Below the pieces are notes generated by a model. The model ran no database searches. It was given only the letters and a program-made list of their open reading frames with translations, and had not been told where the DNA came from. From an uncultured Geobacter sp. (GTDB lineage: Bacteria > Desulfobacterota > Desulfuromonadia > Geobacterales > Geobacteraceae): 59,865 nucleotides of DNA. The number at the start of each line of letters is the position of its first letter. The first letter of the stretch is position 1. A program made the position numbers and the translations under genes. This document shows, one piece after another, positions 53,056 through 59,865 of the stretch. The stretch is taken from positions 1 through 59,865 of the forward strand of contig CAIYDQ010000134.1 of NCBI GenBank assembly GCA_903925075.1. The letters are read 5' to 3'.

Positions 53056-54855
53056 ATGGAACTTACCTACGCTGAACTATCGTCTCCCGGCCCGGTCCGG
53101 GACAACAACGAGGACTTCGTCGGCTTCTGGCAGCCGCAAAGCCAGGAGGAAAAACGCTCCCTGGGAGCGCTGGCCGCGCTGGCCGACGGGGTCGGCGGCA
53201 TGGACCGCGGCGAAGTGGCGAGCCGGCTGGCCGTGGAGACCTCGCTGGCCGTCTTCCGCGAAGCCAAGGGGGACGAAACCGCCCAGCAGCTCTTGACCCG
53301 CATGTTCAACGCGGCCAACCTCGCCGTCTACGACAAGGGGATGGAAAACCACGGCAAGAGCCGGATGGGCACCACCCTTTGCCTGGCGATCATGCGCAAC
53401 GACGAGATCGTGGTGGGCAACGTGGGGGACTCGCGCGTCTATCTGGTCAGGAAAGGGGAAATCAGGCAGCTCTCCACGGACCATTCCTACGTCGGCATGC
53501 AGCAGAAGTTCGGCCTGATCAGCGAGCAGGACGCGAAGACCAGCGAGCACCGCTCCGTGCTTACCCGCTGCGTCGGGCAGGACCCGGTGATCCGGGTGGA
53601 CGTGGAGCAGACCGCGGCCTTCAAGGGGGACCGGGTGGTGCTTTGCTCCGACGGCCTCTACGCGCACGTGGCCGACGGCGAGATCGCCGAGATCGTCATG
53701 CGGCTTTCCCCCGCCCAGGCTTGCCGCCAGTTGGTGGCGTTGGCCGAGAGCCGCGGCACCGACGACAACCTCTCCGTCCAGGTGCTGAGCATCAGCGAGG
53801 TCGAGAAGATGTCCTACTACCGGGGCGTCCCCATGTACCACGAGGCGCCCCCCGAGCCGACCGGCTACGACCTGCAGCCGGGGCAGACCCTGGACGACCG
53901 GTTTTTCATCACCGAGACCATCAGCCGCAGCGGCATGGCGACCATTTTCAAGGCCACCGACCTCCTGACCAAGAGCGACGTGGCGCTCAAGGTGCCGTTC
54001 ATGGAGTTCGAGAGCGACCCCGGCTTCTATTCGCGCTTCGAGCGCGAGGAAGAGATCGGGCTGCTGCTCAATCACCCCTACATCCTGAAGTTCATCCCGG
54101 TCGAGTACCGCAGCCGCCCCTACATCGTGACCGAGTACGTGCGCGGCTACACGCTGGCCCACCTTTTGAACAGCGTCCGTCCCATGCCGGAGAAGGACGC
54201 GGTGAAACTCGCCAGCCGGATGTGCGACGCGCTCGCCCACATGCACGAGCACCGCGTCGTGCACCGCGACCTGAAGCCGCAAAACATCATGATCTGCTTC
54301 GACGGCACCATCCGCGTCCTCGATTTCGGCATCGCCAAATCGGCCGAAGGGAGGAGGCTCACCTTCGCCGGCTTCACCCCGGCGGTCGGCACCCCCGACT
54401 ACATGGCCCCCGAGCAGGTGAAGGGGAAGCGCGGCGACGAGCAGACCGACATCTACTCCCTGGGCGCCATGCTCTACGAGATGGTGACCGGGGCGCCCCC
54501 CTTCGCCAGCGAGAACGAAAACATGTTCGTGATCATGAACGCCCGGGTCACCGGCGACCCGGAGGCCCCGCGCAAGCGCAACCCCAAGGTTTCCGAGCCG
54601 CTGGAAGAGGTCATCCTGCACGCCATGGAACGCGAACCGAAGCGGCGCTTCGCCTCGATCGCCGTCATGAAAGCCGAGCTGGACCACCTCGATCAGGTCG
54701 TCTTGACCGGTCGCTGCCATAAATTGAAGTCGCCCTCCCCTTGGAAGCATGGGGAGGGGAAGAAGACGCTCTGGATCGCGCTCGGCGTGGCGGCGGCTCT
54801 GGGGGTGCTGGCCCTGTTGATCTTCCTGATCGTCAGGCGCGGGACGGCCCACTGA
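53056..54855 (+). CDS. PP2C phosphatase-Ser/Thr kinase fusion with C-terminal membrane anchor
   Basis: A 599-residue fusion. Residues about 1-250 are a PP2C phosphatase with all metal-binding motifs (RDNNEDF, LADGVGGMDRG, MGTTLCLA, VGDSRVYL, SDGLY, TDDNLSV). Residues about 275-545 are a protein kinase (glycine loop SRSGMATIFKA, VALKVPF, VHRDLKPQNIMIC, LDFGIAK, GTPDYMAPEQ). It ends in one membrane helix (LWIALGVAAALGVLALLIFLIV) and RRGTAH, so both domains face the cytoplasm. Phosphatase and kinase on one chain suggest a reversible phospho-switch. Neighbours suggest a link to nitrogen transport, but this is inference. Confidence 0.93.
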   Translation: MELTYAELSSPGPVRDNNEDFVGFWQPQSQEEKRSLGALAALADGVGGMDRGEVASRLAVETSLAVFREAKGDETAQQLLTRMFNAANLAVYDKGMENHGKSRMGTTLCLAIMRNDEIVVGNVGDSRVYLVRKGEIRQLSTDHSYVGMQQKFGLISEQDAKTSEHRSVLTRCVGQDPVIRVDVEQTAAFKGDRVVLCSDGLYAHVADGEIAEIVMRLSPAQACRQLVALAESRGTDDNLSVQVLSISEVEKMSYYRGVPMYHEAPPEPTGYDLQPGQTLDDRFFITETISRSGMATIFKATDLLTKSDVALKVPFMEFESDPGFYSRFEREEEIGLLLNHPYILKFIPVEYRSRPYIVTEYVRGYTLAHLLNSVRPMPEKDAVKLASRMCDALAHMHEHRVVHRDLKPQNIMICFDGTIRVLDFGIAKSAEGRRLTFAGFTPAVGTPDYMAPEQVKGKRGDEQTDIYSLGAMLYEMVTGAPPFASENENMFVIMNARVTGDPEAPRKRNPKVSEPLEEVILHAMEREPKRRFASIAVMKAELDHLDQVVLTGRCHKLKSPSPWKHGEGKKTLWIALGVAAALGVLALLIFLIVRRGTAH

Positions 54856-54897
54856 GCAGCGCTTGGCCGGTCAAACCAATTTCAAGGAGAGTTCAAG

Positions 54898-55227
54898 ATG
54901 ACGACGGTTGCTTGGGTTGTGTTCATCGCCGCGGCCGCCCTGGAGGTGGGGGGCGACGCCGCCATCCGCAAGGGGCTGCACGGCAGCATGATCTGGTTTA
55001 TAGTTTCGGGATTTCTCATGCTCGGCTGCTACGGCATGGTGGTCAACACGGTGAAATGGGATTTCTCCCGGCTGCTCGGGGTCTACGTCGCCATCTTCGC
55101 CGTGATCAGCGTGCTTACCGGCCGCTTCGTCTTCAAGGAATCGATACCGGTCTCGACCTGGCTCGGCCTCGCCTTCATAGTCGCCGGAGGCGCGGTGATT
55201 CAGGTGGGGGCAGAGGTGGCTAAATAA
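54898..55227 (+). CDS. Small four-helix transporter, SMR/EamA-like
   Basis: A 109-residue protein with four membrane helices, the length of small multidrug resistance proteins. The N-terminal helix has the conserved membrane Glu in AAAALEVGGDAAIRKG; later FLMLGCYGMVVNTVKWDFSRLLGVYVAIFAVISVLTGRFVFKESIP and LGLAFIVAGGAVIQVG match the DMT/SMR layout. It could export a cation or act as a dimeric half-transporter. ATG 54898 follows AAGGAGAGTTCAAG. It lies between the kinase fusion and amt. Confidence 0.82.
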   Translation: MTTVAWVVFIAAAALEVGGDAAIRKGLHGSMIWFIVSGFLMLGCYGMVVNTVKWDFSRLLGVYVAIFAVISVLTGRFVFKESIPVSTWLGLAFIVAGGAVIQVGAEVAK

Positions 55228-55322
55228 AAAAAGGTTCCCGGGCGTCTTTTTCGTTCCAAAGATGTGACATGCGTCGCGGCGGCAACAACTGCGCGGCGAG
55301 CCCGAGAGGAAAGGAGGCTGCA

Positions 55323-56975
55323 ATGAAAAAGGTTATCGCTAAATGTTTCGCCGCCTGCGGCATGCTCGTCGTAGTGTTGCTGCTGGCAACGCTGGTTTCG
55401 GCCGACGACAAGCCGGCGCCCGCCGCCGCCCCTGCCGCCGCTGTCGCTGCGCCCAAAGCCGATCCTTCCGGGGCCAACACCGGCACCGCCGCCGATCTGG
55501 TCGGCGAATCGCCGGGCGCGCCGAGCGCCGAGGACCTGAAACGGATGGCGGCCGCCGAGCCGCTGGCTGCCAAGGTCGCGGACGCGGCCGGGCACAACAA
55601 GGTAGCCATCAACGTAGCTTGGACCCTTTTGTGCGGATTCCTGGTGATGTTCATGCAGACGGGCTTCGCCCTGGTGGAGACCGGTTTTTGCCGCGCCAAG
55701 AACGCCAGCCACACCATGGCCATGAACATGATGATCTACTGCATAGGGCTGCTCGCCTATTGGGCCTGCGGTTTCGCGCTGCAGATGGGCGGGGTGGGGG
55801 GTGTGCCGTCGCTTGGGGGAGGCGGGGCATTGAACGGCGAATTCGCGCTGCACCTCTTCGGCAAGGATTTCGGACTGTTCGGCACCAAGGGTTTCTTTCT
55901 CTCCGGCAATTGTTACGATTCGGTCATCTTCACCATCTTCCTGTTTCAGATGGTCTTCATGGACACGGCGGCCACCATTCCGACCGGCGCCATGGCCGAG
56001 CGCTTCAAGTTTTCCGCTTTCGTCGTCTACGGCTTCATGATGTGCGGCATCCTCTACCCGCTCTACGCCAACTGGGTATGGGGAGGGGGCTGGCTCTCCC
56101 AACTGGGCGTCAATTTCGGGCTGGGGCACGGCCACGTCGATTTCGCCGGCTCCTCGGTGGTGCACATGACCGGCGGTGTCGCGGCCCTGGCCGGGGCGCT
56201 CGTGCTGGGACCGCGCATCGGCAAGTTCAACAAGGACGGCTCGCCCAACCCGATTCCGGGGCACCATATCCCGATGGCGATCGTCGGCACCCTGGTTCTG
56301 GCCTTCGGCTGGTTCGGCTTCAACACCGGCTCGACCCTGGCCGCGACCGACCTGAGAATCGGAGTGGTGGCGGTCAACACCATGCTGGCCAGCGCCGCGG
56401 GCGGCTTCGTGGCCATGATGGTCATGTGGCTCAAGTACGGCAAACCGGACCTCACCATGAGCGCCAACGGTCTTTTGGCCGGGCTGGTGGCGATCACCGC
56501 GCCCTGCGCCTTCGTCAACTCCGCCTCGGCCGTGCTGATCGGCGGGTTGGGCGGGGCCCTTTGCTGCCTGAGCGTTTTCTTCGTGGAGCGGGTGCTGAAG
56601 GTGGACGACCCGGTCGGGGCGGTTTCGGTGCACGGCGTCTGCGGCATCTGGGGCGTGCTCGCCGTCGGGCTCTTCGCCGACGGCACCTACGGCGACGCCT
56701 TCAACGGCGCCAAGGGGACGGTGCGGGGACTTTTTTACGGCGATTCCGGGCAACTGGCTGCCCAAGTGATAGGCATTGCGGTTAACCTCATTTTCGTCTT
56801 TGGCGTCTCCTACTGCTTCTTCAAGATACTCGACAAGGTGATGGGCATCCGGGTCGCGGCCGACATCGAGCGCGAGGGACTGGACCAGTACGAGGTGGCC
56901 GTGGCCGCCTATCCCGAATTCAACCTGAGGCAGTTGCCGTTCTCCAGCGGTTATTCCTCCAAGCCCCGCCAGTAA
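55323..56975 (+). CDS. amt: Ammonium transporter, AMT1-like clade
   Basis: A 550-residue ammonium channel with a signal peptide (MKKVIAKCFAACGMLVVVLLLATLVSA), an Ala/Pro-rich stretch of about 60 residues and eleven helices. LVMFMQTGFALVETGFCRAKNASHTMAMNMM is the form seen in plant-type AMT proteins. The twin pore histidines are in AGSSVVHMTGGVAALAG and VHGVCGIWGVLAVGLF. ATG 55323 follows AAAGGAGGCTGCA. No glnK directly follows; the next genes are glnK and a second amt behind a separate promoter. Confidence 0.93.
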   Translation: MKKVIAKCFAACGMLVVVLLLATLVSADDKPAPAAAPAAAVAAPKADPSGANTGTAADLVGESPGAPSAEDLKRMAAAEPLAAKVADAAGHNKVAINVAWTLLCGFLVMFMQTGFALVETGFCRAKNASHTMAMNMMIYCIGLLAYWACGFALQMGGVGGVPSLGGGGALNGEFALHLFGKDFGLFGTKGFFLSGNCYDSVIFTIFLFQMVFMDTAATIPTGAMAERFKFSAFVVYGFMMCGILYPLYANWVWGGGWLSQLGVNFGLGHGHVDFAGSSVVHMTGGVAALAGALVLGPRIGKFNKDGSPNPIPGHHIPMAIVGTLVLAFGWFGFNTGSTLAATDLRIGVVAVNTMLASAAGGFVAMMVMWLKYGKPDLTMSANGLLAGLVAITAPCAFVNSASAVLIGGLGGALCCLSVFFVERVLKVDDPVGAVSVHGVCGIWGVLAVGLFADGTYGDAFNGAKGTVRGLFYGDSGQLAAQVIGIAVNLIFVFGVSYCFFKILDKVMGIRVAADIEREGLDQYEVAVAAYPEFNLRQLPFSSGYSSKPRQ

Positions 56976-56988
56976 TCATATCCAGGCA

Positions 56989-57016
56989 GCCGCTCCGGGG
57001 TGCTTCCCCGGGCGGC
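56989..57016 (+). terminator. GC-rich hairpin after the first amt
   Basis: GCCGC-T-CCGGGG (56989-57000), loop TGCTT, CCCCGG-GCGGC (57006-57016). The T tail is poor, so termination strength is uncertain. Confidence 0.6.
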
Positions 57017-57132
57017 GCTTTCCCTGTTCCCTCTGCTTATTTTGGGGGCGGCTTGCGCGAAAATTGAGCACAGCCCGCCTCTCTATCCGCGCCCTGTCCC
57101 GACAAACCCTCGAAACTTCGTTAAAATGCGAT

Positions 57133-57148
57133 TGGCACGCCGGCTGCA
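57133..57148 (+). promoter_or_regulatory. Sigma-54 (-24/-12) promoter of glnK-amt
   Basis: TGGCACGCCGGCTGCA matches the consensus except for one base in the -12 block. It lies 44 bp before the glnK ATG. TGCGCGAAAATTGAGCA (57054-57070), an imperfect dyad about 65 bp upstream, may be an NtrC-type enhancer site. Confidence 0.82.
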
Positions 57149-57188
57149 ATCGACAGGATGGAATACATCAACGACGAGGGGGAGGTAA

Positions 57189-57528
<340 letters not shown>

Positions 57529-57530
<2 letters not shown>

Positions 57531-57549
57531 ACCTTTTGAGGTTTTGTTC
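57529..57549 (+). terminator. Weak hairpin between glnK and amt
   Basis: AAACCT (57529-57534), loop TTTTG... and AGGTTT (57539-57544), then TTGTT. It may act as a partial terminator that makes glnK more abundant than amt. Confidence 0.4.
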
Positions 57550-57585
57550 AAGCTGAAAAAATTCAATCTTTCAACGGAGAATGTC

Positions 57586-59142
57586 ATGGTACGAAGAGGT
57601 ATCTTAATTGAGGCTGGGGAAGCTGTCGGCGAAGCTCGCGCCAAAGGCAGCAAAATCGCAATCGCACTTTCCAAAATGGCACTCGCCGCCTGTCTGCTGG
57701 CCGCCCCGTTGGCCGCCCAGGCTGAAGAAAAAGCGGCGCCTGCCGCCGCGACCGCCGCACCTGCTGCAGCCACCGCCGTCGCAGCTCCTGCCACCGCCGT
57801 CGCAGCTCCTGCCACCGCCGTCGCAGCTCCGGCCGCAGCCACCGCCGCCCCTGCCGCTCCCAAGAACGTCGACCCGGTGCTGAACACCGGCGACACCGCC
57901 TGGATGCTGGTGTCCTCGGCCCTGGTGCTCTTCATGATCCCCGGCTTGGCGCTCTTCTACGGCGGCATGGTGCGGCAGAAGAACGTGCTCTCCACCATGA
58001 TGCACTCCTTCGTCGCCATGGGGATCGTCGGCGTGCAATGGGTGGTGATCGGCTACACCCTCTCGTTCGGGCCCGACATCGGCCACGGCCTGTTGGGCAA
58101 TTTCAGCAAGACCCTGCTGAACGGCCTGATCACCTTCAAGGACGGCAACCCTGTCTACGCGCTGTTCCAGAACGTCGCCACCGAGCCCGGCTCCATCCCC
58201 GAGTTCGTCTTTTCCATGTACCAGTGCATGTTCGCCATGATCACCGTCGCCCTGGTCTCCGGCGCCCTGGCCGAGCGCATCAAGTTTTCGGCTTACTGCA
58301 TCTTCGTCTTGGCCTGGACCACGCTGGTGTACGATCCCCTGGCCCACTGGGTCTGGATGAGCGACGGCTGGCTCGCCAAGCTGGGTGCCCTCGACTTTGC
58401 CGGCGGCACCGTCGTGCACCTCTCTTCCGGTATCTCGGCCCTGGTGGTGCTGTTCTTCCTCGGCAAGCGCCGCGGTTTCCCCAACGAGCGCATGGCGCCG
58501 CACAGCCTGCCGCTGACCCTGATCGGCGTCGGCATCCTCTGGTTCGGCTGGTTCGGTTTCAACGCTGGCTCCGCCATCGTCGGCCCCAACTGCTCCGACG
58601 CCTCCGGCGGCCTGGCCGGACTGGCGATGACCACCACCATGCTGGCTCCGGCGGTGGCAGGTCTTACCTGGATGTTCGCCGAGTGGATCCACGCCGGCAA
58701 GCCTTCGGCACTTGGTTTCGGGTCTGGCGTAGTTGCCGGACTGGTGGTGATCACCCCCGCGGCCGGCTTCGTGCAGCCCGGCGCGGCCATCCTGATGGGC
58801 ATCGCCGGCGGCCTGGTCTGCTACCTCGGCGTGATGATGAAGGCGAAGCTCAGGTACGACGACTCCCTTGACGCCTTCGGCGTGCACGGCATCGGCGGCA
58901 CCACCGGCGCCCTGTTGACCGGCGTCTTCGCCACCGTCGGCGCCACCGGCCTTACCTCCGGCAACGGCAAGCAGTTCGTCACCCAGTTGATCGCGGTCGG
59001 CGCGGCGGCGGCCTACGCCGTGATAGTCACCTTCGTCATCACCTTTGCCATCGAGAAGACCATCGGACTCAGGGTGGAGAAGGAAGACGAGATCATGGGC
59101 CTCGACCAGACGCAACACTCCGAGAGCGCCTACAACAACTAA
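57586..59142 (+). CDS. amt: Ammonium transporter, AmtB/MEP-like clade
   Basis: A 518-residue ammonium channel. The N-terminus has a signal-like segment (IAIALSKMALAACLLAAPLAAQAEE), an Ala/Pro/Thr-rich stretch with a 21-bp DNA repeat, and then the channel, with LVLFMIPGLALFYGGMVRQKNVLSTMMHS typical of bacterial AmtB. Twin pore histidines in FAGGTVVHLSSGISALV and FGVHGIGGTTGALLTGVF. ATG 57586 follows ACGGAGAATGTC; a TTG at 57544 is possible but less likely. Cotranscribed with glnK from the sigma-54 promoter. Confidence 0.94.
   Translation: MVRRGILIEAGEAVGEARAKGSKIAIALSKMALAACLLAAPLAAQAEEKAAPAAATAAPAAATAVAAPATAVAAPATAVAAPAAATAAPAAPKNVDPVLNTGDTAWMLVSSALVLFMIPGLALFYGGMVRQKNVLSTMMHSFVAMGIVGVQWVVIGYTLSFGPDIGHGLLGNFSKTLLNGLITFKDGNPVYALFQNVATEPGSIPEFVFSMYQCMFAMITVALVSGALAERIKFSAYCIFVLAWTTLVYDPLAHWVWMSDGWLAKLGALDFAGGTVVHLSSGISALVVLFFLGKRRGFPNERMAPHSLPLTLIGVGILWFGWFGFNAGSAIVGPNCSDASGGLAGLAMTTTMLAPAVAGLTWMFAEWIHAGKPSALGFGSGVVAGLVVITPAAGFVQPGAAILMGIAGGLVCYLGVMMKAKLRYDDSLDAFGVHGIGGTTGALLTGVFATVGATGLTSGNGKQFVTQLIAVGAAAAYAVIVTFVITFAIEKTIGLRVEKEDEIMGLDQTQHSESAYNN
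57769..57831 (+). repeat. 21-bp in-frame tandem repeat in the amt leader segment
   Basis: Three units of GCCACCGCCGTCGCAGCTCC plus one base (57769-57789, 57790-57810, 57811-57831), each encoding ATAVAAP. It lengthens the linker between the signal peptide and the channel. Confidence 0.85.
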
Positions 59143-59169
59143 AGCTGAAATGCTCAAACAGTTTCACCC

Positions 59170-59201
59170 GGGGGGATCGCAAGATTCCCCCCTTTTTTTT
59201 G
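59170..59201 (+). terminator. Intrinsic terminator after the second amt
   Basis: GGGGGGATC (59170-59178), loop GCAA, GATTCCCCCC, then eight T. Confidence 0.92.
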
Positions 59202-59234
59202 TTTCTCGTCCTAGAGGCAATGAACCTCATCCTC

Positions 59235-59300
59235 GACCCCACTGCCGCTAAAGTTAAGCCCGCGCCTCGTATTTTTCCCTCTCCCTTTATGGGAGGGGGA
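59235..59300. repeat. 65-bp intergenic repeat, copy 2
   Basis: Related to 50586-50650. Both run from CCCCA.TGCCG through CCCTTTATGGGAGGGGG, with about three quarters of the bases shared by eye. Confidence 0.6.
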
Positions 59301-59410
59301 CGGGGGGAGGGAGAGCTATTACGAGCTTTTCACCCGCCAGGCAGCGACACCTTCAACACGGCCATCACCCGCGACAGCGATGGTCTTATTATCATCTATC
59401 CCACGTTCCA

Positions 59411-59452
59411 ACGTGGGCGGCAGGGGGGCGCGCGTGGGCGGCAGGGGGACGC
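59411..59452. repeat. 21-bp direct repeat
   Basis: CGTGGGCGGCAGGGGG followed by GCGC or ACGC, twice in a row with period 21. Confidence 0.8.
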
Positions 59453-59453
59453 G

Positions 59454-59506
59454 TATTAGATTATAGATTTCTATCCATTTGGCAGCAGGAATCTTATAAT
59501 CTGATA
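59454..59506. repeat. Inverted repeat flanking 29 bp
   Basis: TATTAGATTATA (59454-59465) and TATAATCTGATA (59495-59506), one mismatch in 12. AT-rich, next to the tandem array. Confidence 0.7.
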
Positions 59507-59521
59507 TGCTTCCCCCTCTGG

Positions 59522-59865
59522 CCCCGAGTTAACTCCCGGGAAAACGACGATAACCTGGGAAACAGGGAATTGAATTTCAGTTTTGCCGCGTCAACGCGAA
59601 AAAAAAGCCGTTAACGTCTCGTTTCGGGATTTGAAATGCGGCCGCCCCGAGTTAACCCCCGGGAAAACGACAATAACCTGCCAAACCGGGAATTGAATTC
59701 CCGTCTTGCCGCGTCAACGCGAAAAAAAAAGCCGTTAACGTCTCGTTTCAGGATTTGAAATGCGGCCGCTCCGAGTTAACCCCCGGGAAAACGACGATAA
59801 CCTGGCAAACCGGGAATTGAATTTCCGTTTTGCCGCGTCAACGCGAAAAAAAAGTCGTTAACGTC
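59522..59865. repeat. Tandem array of ~123-bp noncoding units, cut by the window end
   Basis: Units begin at about 59523, 59646 and 59770 (CCGAGTTAAC), with periods 123 and 124; the difference is one A in an A-run. About 2.8 units are visible and the last continues past the window. Each unit has GAGTTAACTC or a close variant, a GGGAATT-G-AATT(C/T)CC dyad, GCGTCAACGC, a run of 8-9 A, GCCGTTAACGTC, and GCGGCCGC or a variant between units. No gene fits. Confidence 0.9.

Larger units (their letters stand above)
59202..59521. other. Noncoding region rich in short repeats
   Basis: Contains copy 2 of the 65-bp repeat, a 16-bp palindrome CCACGTTCCAACGTGG (59401-59416), a 21-bp direct repeat (59411-59452) and a 12-bp inverted repeat (59454-59506). 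The open frame through it encodes no recognisable protein. Confidence 0.6.

Noticed and set aside
57000-57188. Small open frame with a lipoprotein-like start (PLLILGAACAKIE) between amt and glnK
   Set aside because: Its start lies in the hairpin after amt and its end overlaps the sigma-54 promoter of glnK. No ribosome-binding site.
59522-59865. Integron attC-like array
   Set aside because: The length per unit is close to some attC repeats, but GTTRRRY/RYYYAAC core sites do not fit (GTTAACG), there are no cassettes between the units and no integrase.
59522-59865. CRISPR array
   Set aside because: Units of ~123 bp repeat over their whole length; there are no unique spacers.

Overview
The window reads as a chromosomal segment of a GC-rich anaerobic Desulfuromonadota bacterium, most likely of the Geobacter/Geomonas group. 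This is inference from gene content: two membrane Fe-S oxidoreductases of the ETF:(methyl)menaquinone oxidoreductase type, one following etfBA with a ferredoxin-fused EtfA; a MetV-MetF fusion with corrinoid methyltransferases; a large YDG/MBG/dockerin surface protein; many hybrid kinases; sigma-54 sites before nitrogen genes; and heptamer repeats between genes. No rRNA, tRNA, CRISPR array, phage or transposase gene was found.

Layout. 1-4.8 kb: 3' part of a repetitive secreted protein with a C-terminal dockerin. 4.9-10.4 kb: FlgM-like protein, a membrane Fe-S oxidoreductase with a small membrane protein and a rhodanese-like protein lacking its catalytic Cys, then a frameshifted OmpA protein. 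10.4-17.7 kb: tkt-rpiB-tal-gnd-zwf-pgl plus a small unknown gene, a near-complete pentose phosphate operon. 17.7-24.9 kb: Cys-rich secreted protein, pterin carbinolamine dehydratase, and a four-gene sensory operon (PhnD-like binding protein, kinase, receiver, hybrid kinase). 25-33.9 kb, minus strand: a corrinoid one-carbon methyl-transfer cluster with amidohydrolase and GntR regulator. 34.3-38.3 kb: yggT-divIVA-yggU-CBS, fmdB, folD, galU. 38.3-45.7 kb: TonB-like protein, etfB-etfA-oxidoreductase, CapA-like protein, amidotransferase. 45.8-50.6 kb: hybrid kinase and receiver-PAS-GGDEF-EAL protein. 51-59.1 kb: sigma-54-preceded APC transporter, PP2C-kinase fusion, SMR-like protein, amt, glnK, amt. 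59.2-59.9 kb: noncoding repeats, ending in a tandem array of ~123-bp units that runs off the window.

How it may work together. The minus-strand cluster has the parts to take a methyl group from an unknown substrate (UroD-type methyltransferase, corrinoid protein), keep the corrinoid active (RamA-like protein and a MetH-activation-like protein), pass the methyl to tetrahydrofolate (DHPS-fold methyltransferase) and oxidise it (MetV-MetF, with folD 2.5 kb away). The amidohydrolase and GntR regulator suggest an inducible pathway for a specific compound. This is the best candidate here for an undescribed system. The last 8 kb is a nitrogen-responsive region with -24/-12 promoters before the APC transporter and before glnK-amt.
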